This document shows, piece after piece, positions 31,272-41,786 of a stretch of 64,000 bases of DNA. Source of the stretch: Meira nashicola (Eukaryota; Basidiomycota; Exobasidiomycetes; Exobasidiales; Brachybasidiaceae); contig BCJU01000009.1 in NCBI GenBank assembly GCA_001600355.1, positions 1 through 64,000 on the forward strand. Reading direction: 5' to 3'. Both the position numbers and the translations under genes were made by a program. Position 1 is the first letter of the stretch; each line of letters begins with the position of its first letter. The notes under the pieces are model-generated. The model was given only the letters and a program-made list of their open reading frames with translations, was not told the origin of the DNA and ran no database searches.

Positions 31272-32414
31272 ATGGAAGAACTGAATGATGTTGAACACCG
31301 TTCAGGTCACTTCAGTAGCGACAGAGATCCTTGTGCAGATAAAAAATTACGCTTTGGCTGGGCTTTGTTTGTGGTGACGATCAGTACGGGAGGAATTGCA
31401 GTATTACTAAGCATTCAACCATTTCAATTTAAAGGACTTCACACTATCGGAAAGGTGTTTTTCATCTTGAATTTATCTTTATATGTTTTGTTTACTACAC
31501 TACTATTAATACACTTCAAGAAAAATACGAAGCTACTCATTAATTCTTTACAAGATCCCGGAGAAAGCCTATTCATTCCAACTTTTTTATTAACGATTGC
31601 AACGATAATAATATGTACACAATCATATGGTGTTCCGTCAAGTGATACATGGCTCTTAGATGGCGTACAAGTCTTGTTTTGGATTTATATCGGATTATCA
31701 CTGATCTTAGCAGTAACACAATGCTTTTACCTGTTTACTGCAAGCCAACTACTTTTACAAGATATGCTGCCTTCTTGGCTTTTGCCAATCTTTCCTGCAA
31801 TGGTTGTTGGAACAATTGCAGGTTCAATCGCAAACACACAATCTGTTCCTCATGCAATGAATATTTTGGTAGCAGGTTTAACTTTTCAAGGCTTAGGCTT
31901 TTGGGCATCCACTCCAATGTATGGCGTTTATATGACGAGATTGTTGCAATTCGGACTTCCCGCTCCTAATTCAAGACCAGGAATGTTTATTGCTGTTGGA
32001 CCGCCATCATTTACAGGCTTGGCTTTAATCAAAATGTCGCAATCTATTCCAGATTCTCACGAATATTTTCAACTTCATCCATCTGCCGCCGAAAGCTTGA
32101 GACAAAGTGGATTAGCTTTTGCAATATTCCTGTGGTCACTAGCTTTATGGTTTTTCGCTATTGCATTGTTGAGCGTGTTGATTGAGATACGTAAAATGCA
32201 ATTCGACTTAGTCTGGTATGCTTCCATATTTCCAAACGTAGGTTTCACAGCTGTGACTATTGCGATCGGAGAAGGTTTGCACAGTACACCAATAAAATGC
32301 CTTGGCTCTGCAATGACAATATGTTTAGTCATCATTTATCTCTTTATCGTCTTTATGCATAGTAGAGCGATTCTAAAAGGTCAAATTCTGTGGCCATGGA
32401 AAGAAGATCAATAA
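31272..32414 (+). CDS. TDT-family (Mae1/TehA/SLAC1-like) dicarboxylate transporter
   Basis: Single exon of 380 residues from ATG 31272. After a hydrophilic N-terminus the protein has about nine or ten hydrophobic helices, in the pattern of the voltage-dependent anion channel / C4-dicarboxylate (TDT) family. Family-like features include PSWLLPIFPAMVVGTIAGSI in the middle, followed by LVAGLTFQGLGFWAS, and RPGMFIAVGPPSFTGLALI, where the Pro-Pro-x-x-x-Gly region corresponds to a pore helix. The family includes the Schizosaccharomyces malate permease Mae1 and the sulfite pump Ssu1, so malate or another small acid is likely but not certain. It sits downstream of the lactate-oxidising-type gene and close to malic enzyme. 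Confidence 0.88.
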   Translation: MEELNDVEHRSGHFSSDRDPCADKKLRFGWALFVVTISTGGIAVLLSIQPFQFKGLHTIGKVFFILNLSLYVLFTTLLLIHFKKNTKLLINSLQDPGESLFIPTFLLTIATIIICTQSYGVPSSDTWLLDGVQVLFWIYIGLSLILAVTQCFYLFTASQLLLQDMLPSWLLPIFPAMVVGTIAGSIANTQSVPHAMNILVAGLTFQGLGFWASTPMYGVYMTRLLQFGLPAPNSRPGMFIAVGPPSFTGLALIKMSQSIPDSHEYFQLHPSAAESLRQSGLAFAIFLWSLALWFFAIALLSVLIEIRKMQFDLVWYASIFPNVGFTAVTIAIGEGLHSTPIKCLGSAMTICLVIIYLFIVFMHSRAILKGQILWPWKEDQ

Positions 32415-32822
32415 AGCAACAAATTCAAGGGCGAATCTGAAGCGAGCGGAATAACAAAGTATATACCATTCTCTTTCACTGTATACCTCTGTTCGAGTTT
32501 TGAAATTGTCTTAACAGGAATAATGGAAAGGTTCAGAACTATATATTTATACACTTTCTTCCACCAGATTTGCTTACCAGCATTTGGTTAATCAGTCATA
32601 TTAAGGATGGTAAAAAAAGGTAATACAACTCGATCAAGTTTTAAAGAGTAAGAACAATTTGTATAAGGAATTATATCATTTACTTTATCAACCTCTTTCT
32701 GTCAAGAGATTGCACGATCAAAAAGATGAATCATATCATATTGCATTCGAGAACGACAGATTCTTCACTGCAAGTATATCTCAGGAAAATAGTTTTACAG
32801 TAATAGTATCTGTACGAAGAGG
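32415..32822. other. Intergenic between convergent genes
   Basis: 3' regions of the transporter and the flavoprotein gene. Nothing specific seen. Confidence 0.3.
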
Positions 32823-34233
32823 TTATTCTAGATTCTTTTCTAGAGAAACACCGTAATATTTCCATGCTCTTATTGCTTGCATATCTTCTGGATCTCCTTT
32901 CTGTTCGATGATCGTGTCTCTATTTGAAGATGTCTGAAAGTACAACAAGGAGAGGCTCTTTTAAAATATGAAGGTATAAAATGTCAGTGAATCGATAAAT
33001 TTGATCGTTCCCTCGAAGTTGAACTCACTTTTCCGAGCGTTAAATGTAAAGAACCCTCAATGTTGTGCGCTTTATATACCCTCTTTGATCTTGATCCTGT
33101 AGGAATAGAATTTACTATATTTGTTCCGATAACCCTCGCTTGTATAAATGCTGCCCTTGCCATTTTACATCCGCCTGTATCTGCAACAACTCCAAGAGCA
33201 TATATATTATCAAATATTTCCTCTTTACTTTGTTCGGTAGATCCATTTTTTAAAACGTGGAGAGAAGGTGTAACTTGGATGAGCTTTGAGGTTGAATCTA
33301 CTTTTCCTCCTGATTTTGCGACAAAACTTGAGTTCGGATGTTGACCTACGCAATGAATCTGAAGGATGAGATTATAAATCAGAATTCAAAAGAATTCTCA
33401 GATCATATCCTTCTCACTGCAAATAACAATGAACTTACCACAAGATCAAAACCAGACTCTTGAATTGGTACATTTGAATCAAACCTGGTCTCAAGAAGGA
33501 TTTGAATGCCTATTTCTGTCATCTTTTGAAAAACTAGCTCACCAAGTTTTTTTGAAAATCTGTTTAATAAAACCTTTCGAGAATGAATCAAAGTGACTTC
33601 TTTTTCTTTACAAAACGTTTTAATATCTGTTGCCAATTCTACTCCTACAGCACCACCTCCAATAATTGCAATCTTGGATGCATCTCGTATTTTGTCTTGA
33701 AGTTGTTTTAATTCGCTTATTGCATCTTCCTTCTCTGTCGCTATTAAGTGAGCTGGTGCAGGTTGTTTTGCACCAGAAGCAATGACGAGATAATCGTAAG
33801 GCAAAGTGGTATTATCATCCATTACAACGCTTTTATCGGTAAAACTTTGAACATTTCCTTTTATGAGTTTGAATTGCTTACAGGCTGATTGATTAACAAA
33901 TTTCGTAAAAATTGGACCATAAGGTATAAATGCTAAATGTTCATAACCTTTGACAACCGAAAAACGTGGAAAGAAGAAGCAAAAATTGAAATGTGAACGT
34001 GGTTCGATAATCGTTATTGAAACGCCTTTTGAAGGGGAAATTGCTAATAGATTCCGTACAACTTCAATACCACCGAATGAAGCGCCAATGATGATGATAT
34101 TTTTTGTTCCTTGAAAAGAAGTGAAATATTTAAATTTTATCGCTCTTTCTCGTTGTTGTATATGCCATTTGATTTCTGAGGCAATGAAATTTAACGCGAC
34201 ACGAATAAGTTCGAAATAGGCAAATCCACCCAT
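32823..34233 (-). CDS. AIF/AMID (FSP1)-like FAD-dependent pyridine nucleotide oxidoreductase
   Basis: Three exons, 33439-34233, 33029-33358 and 32823-32933; both introns join in phase 0 and give 411 residues. Motifs: FAD-binding IIIIGASFGGIEVV near residue 45, the second dinucleotide fold IAIIGGGAVGVELATDI, and a C-terminal IYALGVVADTGG, corresponding to the conserved GD motif but with VAD. The layout matches apoptosis-inducing-factor-homologous flavoproteins (AMID/FSP1, fungal Aif-like), which oxidise NAD(P)H and may reduce quinones. The N-terminal 40 residues are mildly hydrophobic (FELIRVALNFIASEI), possibly a membrane contact; there is no clear presequence. Confidence 0.9.
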
Positions 34234-34344
34234 GTTTGATCAGGATAATTGTGATAAAGTTGAGAAAAAGATATGGCCAGAATCATCTTTGTGTCGAAAT
34301 AAGATCATTAACGCTAGGCGTATGGTAAGTCATGCTTATCCTTA

Positions 34345-34379
<35 letters not shown>

Positions 34380-34915
34380 GTATATAACAACATAACGTTT
34401 TAGCCAAGGAAGGACATTGTATTTTTGATCTTATCAGATAAGACGCGTTAAGAACATCGCTGAGTCAGAGATAGCTATAGACAATGAAAAAGTGAGATAA
34501 ACGATATAAAGTCCTTGAAAAAATAGTCTCTAATGAAGAAAAGGTGAAAATTTAAGAAAAGTATTAGAGGAAGAAAAGTATATTTTGAATAGCCAGAGAT
34601 ACTGAATGATTACTTTTTCAAGCTAGGAACAGAACCACCTGGTCATTGCATTAGCGTATTCTGCACGAATGTCTAATAAGGTTTTTTATACAACAGACCA
34701 CACTCTGCTTCTGCCTATTATGTCAGAATATATAGACTAGGTAATCTATGCATCGCGCCCGTGTTGCATACATTCACAAACATGCTCAGGTTGTTTAATG
34801 GACACTTTTGACACCTTTNCATACTGGTCAGGCTTATAATTTCTTCCAGACTTATACAGCATGACTTTCAGAGTTCTACTTTACGACTACATTCCTGTCA
34901 TAACTGAAGATCAAA
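34234..34915. other. Divergent intergenic region
   Basis: Upstream of both the AIF-like and the GMC gene. It contains the (AT)n tract at 34349-34377. No gene seen. Confidence 0.35.
34349..34377. repeat. (AT)n microsatellite
   Basis: 29 bases of uninterrupted alternating AT about 120 bases upstream of the AIF-like start. Confidence 0.95.
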
Positions 34916-36733
34916 ATGCTACATGAAAATATAGAGATATATGACTTTATNATCGTGGGAGGTGGATCAGCAGGCTGTCTGTTAGCTTCACGTTTGTCAC
35001 AACAANTTCCTTCTAAGCAGATTCTCATTTTAGAAGCCGGAAAATACGTACAAGATGATGAAAAGATCCTTTGTCCAGGTNTATCTGTCTCACTTCAAGG
35101 TAATTCTCAATACGATTGGCAATATNCNAGCTTACCAGAGGAAAGTCTGAATAATAGAAAGATCAAACATCCTAGAGGTAAAGTCGTTGGCGGAACAAGT
35201 GCAATCAATTCTCATAGCATAGTGTATCCCAACTGTGAATGGCAAGATCGTATTGCAGAACATCTTTTACAAGAAAGTCAACAAAAGAAGGAATGGAATG
35301 CGAACGGCATGAAAGATGCATATCAACGATGGAGTACATTGGGAAATGAGGAGGAACGTGTNAAGACTTCATTTCCAAAACAGTTGGACATTCTACAAAC
35401 AACATGGTTGGATANATTCAAAGAGTTAAGTTATTCTACCGGNACATCATGTTTCGCTAATAGTGAAGTTCAAGCTGTCACAATCACAAATGCGATCGAT
35501 TCATCAAGAGGTGAAAGAAGTCATGCAGGCAAAGCATTTTTGGAACCTGGATTACAACAACAACGAAAAAATATTTTCTTACAAACAGGGATAGAGGTTG
35601 ACAAGATTTTATTTNCTGANAAATTTNATGAAAAGCTCAAAGCTACTTCTATTTCATATTCTCAAAAAGGTGAAGAGCATTTAATATCAGGTCGAGAAAT
35701 TATTCTTTGCGCAGGCGCTTTCGGGTCACCTGCCATTCTAGAAAGATCGGGAATTGGCTGTAAAAGTATTCTTCAAGCTGCCAAAATTCCAATCTTGTAC
35801 AATCTTTCANGCGTNGGTGAAAATTTGCAAGATCATTTGAACTGCAGTCTATCTTTCGAAGTGCAAGATAGAATTTCAACACGGGATGAAGCAATTCGTG
35901 ATCCAGAAANCAGAAAAACAGCATTAAAAGAATGGCAACAAAATCGAACAGGACGAATGAGTGAAGGAGCAGCGTACAGCTTTGCCTTTACACCCTTACA
36001 AATGCTAGAAACGAAAGAGGAGACCAAAGAACTCTTTGATTTAGTTAAAATTNTTTTAGCAGCCGAAACCAATCCTACCTTACAAGCACAATATGCCATA
36101 CTTCAAAAAACAATCCAAAGTCCCAACGAAGCCACGGCTACAACACTTNTGGTACGCTGTCAACGTAATTGTGATTTAGATTCGATGCCGCCAAATACTC
36201 CCTCNTTGGTAGATGGTAATTTTGTAACCTTGATTGCAATGCTCGCTCATCCCTTTTCCCGAGGAAGTTGTCATATTTCATCGAACAATCCTTCACACCT
36301 ACCAGAAATCAAATTCAACTATCTCTCACATCCTCTTGATAGCGAAATTTTAGGTAGGCATATGCGTTTAATAGAACGCCTAATTCAAAGTCAAGCCTTT
36401 CATGATATACTCAANCCCGAGGGTAANCGATTACCNCGNAGCTTTCCANAACCAATCACNACTCTTGAAGAAGCAAAAGCAATCTTGCCNATCAATTCAG
36501 CGACAAATTATCATCCATGTGGAACATGTTCTATGATGAAAGAAGAAATTGGTGGTGTAGTAAACGAAAGATTAAAGGTTTATGGTACGGAAAACGTTAG
36601 AATCGTTGACGCTAGCATTTTACCAATCATTCCTAGGGGAAATATTCTCACTGCTGTTTATGCCTGGGCAGAAAAAGCAGCAGAAATTATTATAGCAGAA
36701 TCAAAATGTGCTATTNAAGANNAGGTATATTAA
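34916..36733 (+). CDS. GMC-family FAD oxidoreductase
   Basis: Single exon of 605 residues from ATG 34916. The FAD-binding IVGGGSAGCLLASRLS lies at residues about 13-28. GMC signatures follow: GKVVGGTSAINSHS, IILCAGAFGSPAILERSGIG (signature 2), and at the C-terminus NYHPCGTCSMM with the catalytic His and IVDASILPIIPRGNILTAVYA with the partner Asn. A His/Asn pair is common among choline/alcohol-type and aryl-alcohol-like members. There is no signal peptide, so it is intracellular (cytosolic or peroxisomal). The alcohol substrate is unknown. About 25 ambiguous bases make this the most N-rich large gene in the window, so single residues are uncertain but the frame is intact. Confidence 0.9.
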   Translation: MLHENIEIYDFXIVGGGSAGCLLASRLSQQXPSKQILILEAGKYVQDDEKILCPGXSVSLQGNSQYDWQYXSLPEESLNNRKIKHPRGKVVGGTSAINSHSIVYPNCEWQDRIAEHLLQESQQKKEWNANGMKDAYQRWSTLGNEEERXKTSFPKQLDILQTTWLDXFKELSYSTXTSCFANSEVQAVTITNAIDSSRGERSHAGKAFLEPGLQQQRKNIFLQTGIEVDKILFXXKFXEKLKATSISYSQKGEEHLISGREIILCAGAFGSPAILERSGIGCKSILQAAKIPILYNLSXXGENLQDHLNCSLSFEVQDRISTRDEAIRDPEXRKTALKEWQQNRTGRMSEGAAYSFAFTPLQMLETKEETKELFDLVKIXLAAETNPTLQAQYAILQKTIQSPNEATATTLXVRCQRNCDLDSMPPNTPXLVDGNFVTLIAMLAHPFSRGSCHISSNNPSHLPEIKFNYLSHPLDSEILGRHMRLIERLIQSQAFHDILXPEGXRLXXSFPXPIXTLEEAKAILXINSATNYHPCGTCSMMKEEIGGVVNERLKVYGTENVRIVDASILPIIPRGNILTAVYAWAEKAAEIIIAESKCAIXXXVY

Positions 36734-36918
36734 TCAAAATAAGCAATCAATACAGCGGAGAATACGTACATAGACGAATGAATCGCTTGAATACTTTTGG
36801 ATCTCGTTATCTTTCCTACACNTTCGACATTTTCATCACTTCTNTATTAAAACATTGTATTATAAATACAGTCAAATTACATCACCCAGACATTNTTAAT
36901 TTATGGCCTGATTATATT

Positions 36919-39900
36919 TTAACTCGTGCTTTCATAAACCTCACGAAGCTTTCGTATTTCCTCCATCAGGTTGGCCATCCGCAACGGTTTGGTATACCAA
37001 GCATCCATACCCACTTTAAAACCACGTAAGCGATCTGCTTCTGAGCTTAATGCTGTAAGAGCGGCAATATGATGTTTATAAGGTGAAGGATGTGCACGCA
37101 TAGCTATTGCCGCATCGAAACCGTTCATTTTTGGCATATTGATATCCAATAAAATTACTGCAGGTAAATCTCTCTTGAATAATTCAACTCCTTCTTCTCC
37201 ATCTTTTGCTTCTATAAAATCAATCTTTGTTCGTCGAAGGAAAGCAGTGACAATTTTTGCGTTGACTTGATTATCTTCTACGAGTAAAACTTTGAAAGGA
37301 GGTAGAGGAGCAAGTGCTATACCCGCAAATTCATCATCGATTGAATCTTTTAGCGGCGTCGAAATTTCATCTGATACTTGTTCTTCCATATCCTCTAACT
37401 TTCCTTNGTCAATCTCTTCTGAGGAGGATGAGGAAGAATCTTGGATTTCTCCTCTAAACGATTCGATAGAAATACGAGATGTTTCGAGGTAACATTGTCT
37501 TATCCAAAGAATTAATTCTTGGAGCTCTTTATATCCAAGTGGCCTTTGAATTTCCTTCACTTCGCGACTTAAAGAGTAGATACGATTGAGGAATTCACTG
37601 TGATCTATTTCAGTTTCGTTCTTTCCTTGTCCATTAGAAAAAATAATTGTCAACGGAATTTCATTATCTGTATCCTTCGCTAGACGTTCGCTTGACAACC
37701 AAGAATTCAACTCGCAATCCTGAAGTCCATCTGGAAAGATGCAAAGTACATCAATTTTATCGTTTTTTCGATGGTTTATTTTATCCGTTCCATCAATCAC
37801 ACCATCCAACTTATCAACCAAAAGACATTGTAAGGTAGANAATGATTTTGAGTGTTTGCAACCAATAAAAACGGCNGATAAGTTTGGTATGGCTGTAAGC
37901 TGACTAGCATTACTTCCTCGATGAGCGTCCATTGGAATATTTGCCTTTTTCTCCGAAAGAAGAACAGGCAATGCAATTTTCATTGTTGTTCCTACCCCAA
38001 CTTCTGAATCTGCAACAATATGCCCNCCCATCTGTTCGATTGTCATGCGAGAAAATGCTAGCGATAATCCTATACCGGGACTATCTACGTTTTCTTTTTG
38101 ATATGCTTGAAAAATTTGATTACTTAAAAAATCCTTTGACATGCCATGGCCGGAATCTCGAACAGTCATGGTAAGAATGTGCTTGTAACTTTTACCATAC
38201 TTTTTCGTGAATTCGATTTCTGCATGGTCTAAAGGCATCATTTGTGTAGCACGATCAGACTGTATATCCTCTAAACATACCTCTACATGTATAATTCCTT
38301 CCGTTGTAGCTTCTAGTGCGTTTGCTATCAATTTGACCAAAACTCTATGTAAAGCGTCTAAATCGACCTTTAAAGATATATCGCGAGTTTGAAAAAGTGG
38401 ATCAACCCAAAAGAATAATTCAGGCAATGATCCAGTCGAATCGAGTCTATTGCTTGCTTCAACCTGCCATCTTTTCTCACAAGTAGAAGATAAAGCGGAA
38501 AAAACGACCTTCAATGGAATAACCCTTCTATCTCTAGCACGCTGTAATTTGCTAGATGCATCATCTGCAGTATCATCCAATCTTGAAAAAGGTATACTGA
38601 AATCCACTAAATCGTCTACCAAAGCTGAAAGTATATCAGCAGAATCATTTATGCTCTGTGAATACGACACTAATTCTGTTAATAACGGATCTTGAACCTC
38701 TGTGATCTGATCTTCGGCAGCACTATCTTGCCCTCGATCTTGGGCATGACGTAGGGTATGCATAATTGCCTCGTTCACTCCCAAAATGCCATGTAAAGGT
38801 GTCCGTAATTCGTGTTGTACCTTTTGAGTAAAAACNTTTTGTGCCTGTGCCAACTCTTCGGCACGAATATGTAATAATGAATTACTCAAAGAAATTCCGA
38901 TTAATTCAATCATCTGACGCCTGAAATCATCATAGATGAATGACTTCTTTTGTGCGACCAAGATGATCATGAAACTAGGTTGTCCAGTATTATCGAAACA
39001 AGGAGCTGATAGGATTAAATCGTCTTTTTCTGTCACTTGAAGCGCTTTACGTAATTGAACATTCTTTTCGTCGTCTTCCGAAAAATCTCCTGTTTCGCAA
39101 TGTACTTTTGATATAGAACCAGTTTGACGAATAGAAGCATAATATTCTGCCATCACTCTTCTGAGAAGATTGCCATCCAGGTTATCATATGCTTCTGATT
39201 TGTCCCCAAACAAACCTAATAAAGTCACGTTTTGTTTTGATTGTTCACACATCACTTGTCCTTCTGTAGTATACACAAAATCATTCAAATTATTTGTTGA
39301 ATTAAAAGGATCTGGCGTATCGTTGCTCTCAACAGAACTTGTTACCGAGCTCCTTCCAATCGAGCCAAAACTTTTACTGTGTTCGAATGGATTTTTTGCA
39401 AACATTCCGCCTTGCATAGATGATGAAGACGGTGATGCAAGATATCCTTCAATTCCGTTTTCATCTGATTCTCGATCTGAATCTTCATTTTTGGATTTGT
39501 TCAATTCTGAAAAGGCAAAAGACTTTTTCGTTGAGCTACCAGTTGAGCTGATATATCGAACGCTACTTGCATCAAAAATCGCACAAAGCTTTACATCTGG
39601 AGCAAAAGATTGATGTAAGATTTTTGCGCCCATAGCAAAGATTGGTTTTGCTTTTTCTCGATGTCGTGTNAATTTATCAACTACTTCGCCTGGTGCGATT
39701 CGATTGAGTCCAACCAGAGAGGCGAAAAAATTCCTTTCTAAATCATTTTTAGCAAAAGTTTGATCTGTATAACATGCTTCTTGTAAAAGAGGTATGGCGC
39801 TGTCCGTTAATTTTCGCTTCAATTCTATCCACTCGGCGTGGTTATGGTGATGATTAACAATCAAAATTCCAATGNCATGTTTCNGTTCTTGTGTTGTACA

Positions 39901-40215
39901 CTCTGAATATCTTTCATCAAAGATTGGGAGAAAGTTCGCATGACGTGTACAATCTTCCGACAAGTCCGAACTTATCGAAGAAATAAATTGATCTATACTT
40001 TTCTTGCCGTTTTGACTGATGCTTTGGTAGTCTATTTCGTCGGGCTGCTGTTGTTGGTAGAATTTGTCGTAAAGTTCTGTTAGCGGATGGTCAAGGTGTC
40101 GACTACGAGAATGAAAGAAGAGTTGTGCTCCATCGATCAATTTTTCTATAGCCTTCAGCGAGCTTTCCACCATCCGGCTCGATGAAGGGGATCGTTGTTT
40201 GGAGTTGGCATACAT
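36919..40215 (-). CDS. Hybrid histidine kinase with C-terminal receiver domain
   Basis: Single exon of 1098 residues from ATG 40215. A long soluble N-terminal region (about 1-440) includes a probable GAF-like segment (about 140-420) interrupted by a Ser-rich insertion, and no membrane helices. HisKA follows with the H-box QHELRTPLHG (phospho-His468). The ATPase domain has the N-box LHRVLVKLIANALEA, the G1 box DSGHGM and the G2 box GIGLSLAFSRM. A receiver domain at about 970-1090 has LVEDNQVN, phospho-acceptor Asp1024 in LLDINMPKM, the conserved Thr in ALTAL and Lys in YTKP. It should feed a His-to-Asp phosphorelay through a phosphotransfer protein encoded elsewhere. The signal is not known; an intracellular cue is inferred from the lack of membrane segments. 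Confidence 0.93.
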   Translation of the reverse strand: MYANSKQRSPSSSRMVESSLKAIEKLIDGAQLFFHSRSRHLDHPLTELYDKFYQQQQPDEIDYQSISQNGKKSIDQFISSISSDLSEDCTRHANFLPIFDERYSECTTQEXKHXIGILIVNHHHNHAEWIELKRKLTDSAIPLLQEACYTDQTFAKNDLERNFFASLVGLNRIAPGEVVDKXTRHREKAKPIFAMGAKILHQSFAPDVKLCAIFDASSVRYISSTGSSTKKSFAFSELNKSKNEDSDRESDENGIEGYLASPSSSSMQGGMFAKNPFEHSKSFGSIGRSSVTSSVESNDTPDPFNSTNNLNDFVYTTEGQVMCEQSKQNVTLLGLFGDKSEAYDNLDGNLLRRVMAEYYASIRQTGSISKVHCETGDFSEDDEKNVQLRKALQVTEKDDLILSAPCFDNTGQPSFMIILVAQKKSFIYDDFRRQMIELIGISLSNSLLHIRAEELAQAQXVFTQKVQHELRTPLHGILGVNEAIMHTLRHAQDRGQDSAAEDQITEVQDPLLTELVSYSQSINDSADILSALVDDLVDFSIPFSRLDDTADDASSKLQRARDRRVIPLKVVFSALSSTCEKRWQVEASNRLDSTGSLPELFFWVDPLFQTRDISLKVDLDALHRVLVKLIANALEATTEGIIHVEVCLEDIQSDRATQMMPLDHAEIEFTKKYGKSYKHILTMTVRDSGHGMSKDFLSNQIFQAYQKENVDSPGIGLSLAFSRMTIEQMXGHIVADSEVGVGTTMKIALPVLLSEKKANIPMDAHRGSNASQLTAIPNLXAVFIGCKHSKSXSTLQCLLVDKLDGVIDGTDKINHRKNDKIDVLCIFPDGLQDCELNSWLSSERLAKDTDNEIPLTIIFSNGQGKNETEIDHSEFLNRIYSLSREVKEIQRPLGYKELQELILWIRQCYLETSRISIESFRGEIQDSSSSSSEEIDXGKLEDMEEQVSDEISTPLKDSIDDEFAGIALAPLPPFKVLLVEDNQVNAKIVTAFLRRTKIDFIEAKDGEEGVELFKRDLPAVILLDINMPKMNGFDAAIAMRAHPSPYKHHIAALTALSSEADRLRGFKVGMDAWYTKPLRMANLMEEIRKLREVYESTS

Positions 40216-40629
40216 GGTTGTGAAACAACATTTAACAGTTAATCATAACACGTGTAGATCTCCTCCGTAAGAGAGTCTCGGATCGAATCATGTTGACAGG
40301 AAGAAGGAACAATGTTGACATAAATGCAATCTATTCCTACCCTAGAAATTTTGTACGCAAAAGTGTATGTATGCATTTAGAGTAGGGTGGGTGATACTGC
40401 TGATGAAAAGACAAAACGCGATTTTTTTTTTCCAAATGCCGATCACGAAGTGCATAATGCATTGTTTTATCTAAGCTTGTCTCAAGAAAAGAAAACTTGT
40501 TTAAGTAGAACAATAGGAACGCGTCCCCTTCGACAGTCGAATCTCCCTCTCTTCAAACAATGAGAATCACTCTGATATTATTCGTCTTTTATATACGGCT
40601 TTTGATAAGAGTACACACACTTTCAAACG
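40216..40629. other. Intergenic
   Basis: Upstream of the histidine kinase and 3' of an SDR gene. No gene seen. Confidence 0.3.
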
Positions 40630-41409
40630 CTATCTATCTTTTTTCATANAAGCAGGNGTATTAGATCGTTGAGCGTANAANTTAAATAATTGNTTGTTTG
40701 GCTCTTGCGCTTCTTTAAATTGTNNAGNNGCCGTTGGACCNAATCCGATNTCNTCTTCATTGCNATGAATTATTTGNGGAAAAATTGTTTCACAAAATTC
40801 ATTCAAAGGTACTCCATGATTTANACCTGGACCTGCTAAACCTGTTGAAACGGCAGGAGGAATAAGTTCGATGGTTTTAANTGAAGTGTTACGTAANGAA
40901 TAACGTAAATTAACAGTATAACTGTGTAAAGCAGCTTTACANGCAGAATAAANTGGAGCAAANGGTTGTGGAATATATGCTCCGCCTGANGTTATATTNA
41001 CGATTAGACCACTTTTATTATTTNCGATCATGATAGGACATAATAAAGATATCAAATGAATTGGTCCAGAGAGTAGTGTATCGATCTCCAATTGTTTTTC
41101 AACCCATGGTCCTTCATCTTTTGCAATTCCGATCCGTCTTTGAATACCAGCATTATTGATTAAAATATTCAAGTCGGGCATAATCTTGCCAATATGATTT
41201 GCTAAGTTTATACGATCTTGAACTTTGCTTATATCACTTTGAAATGTCAATAATTTGGCATTTTTTAAATGTAAATCTTCCAGCTTTTTAGCATCACGAC
41301 CGGTAACAAGAACTTCTGCTCCTGCTTTAAGAAAATGTTCTGCTAGTTTTGCTCCAATTCCATTGCTACCTCCCGTAATTAAAACTTTTGCAGTAGAAAC
41401 TTCAATCAT
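40630..41409 (-). CDS. Short-chain dehydrogenase (DltE-like group)
   Basis: Single exon of 259 residues from ATG 41409, TAG at 40630. Motifs: TGGSNGIGAKLAEHF, the NADP-preferring TGRD after beta 2, ILINNAGIQRR, and a YSxCKAALHSY active-site Y-x-x-x-K. The C-terminal part, with PPAVSTGLAG, matches the DltE-like subgroup of classical SDRs. More than twenty ambiguous bases lie in the 3' half, so several residues there are unknown. Function beyond NAD(P)-dependent carbonyl/alcohol conversion cannot be given. Confidence 0.85.
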   Translation of the reverse strand: MIEVSTAKVLITGGSNGIGAKLAEHFLKAGAEVLVTGRDAKKLEDLHLKNAKLLTFQSDISKVQDRINLANHIGKIMPDLNILINNAGIQRRIGIAKDEGPWVEKQLEIDTLLSGPIHLISLLCPIMIXNNKSGLIXNIXSGGAYIPQXFAPXYSXCKAALHSYTVNLRYXLRNTSXKTIELIPPAVSTGLAGPGXNHGVPLNEFCETIFXQIIHXNEXXIGXGPTXXXQFKEAQEPNXQLFXXYAQRSNXPAXMKKDR

Positions 41410-41786
41410 TGCGAGAAGTTGAACATATGATAATTGATTGTTATTGAGTCCAGTGATTTATATACCTATAGAGTGGTCCTTTATGTCCTCACTCGTCATC
41501 ATGTTTAGCCAGCTTCGTATTTACGCGGATTTAAAGTACTGACACGGAATTAGGACTATATTTAGTACTAATGCGGACTTAGAGAGGACGGCGGACTAAA
41601 GATAAGAAATATAATCTGACACGTCGGTTAAACAAACATAAACTGCTCTGATATGTTTGTGCGGGAGAATATGAGTGTGAGTGATACAATGTTCTTTCGA
41701 TTTGTGCTAAGCAAAAAATCCTGTCATTTGAATTGTTATATGTACAATAAGCTACAAAATGGGAATATGTCATTGTGTCTTGACAT
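41410..41786. other. Intergenic
   Basis: Short AT-rich gap with no gene. Confidence 0.3.
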
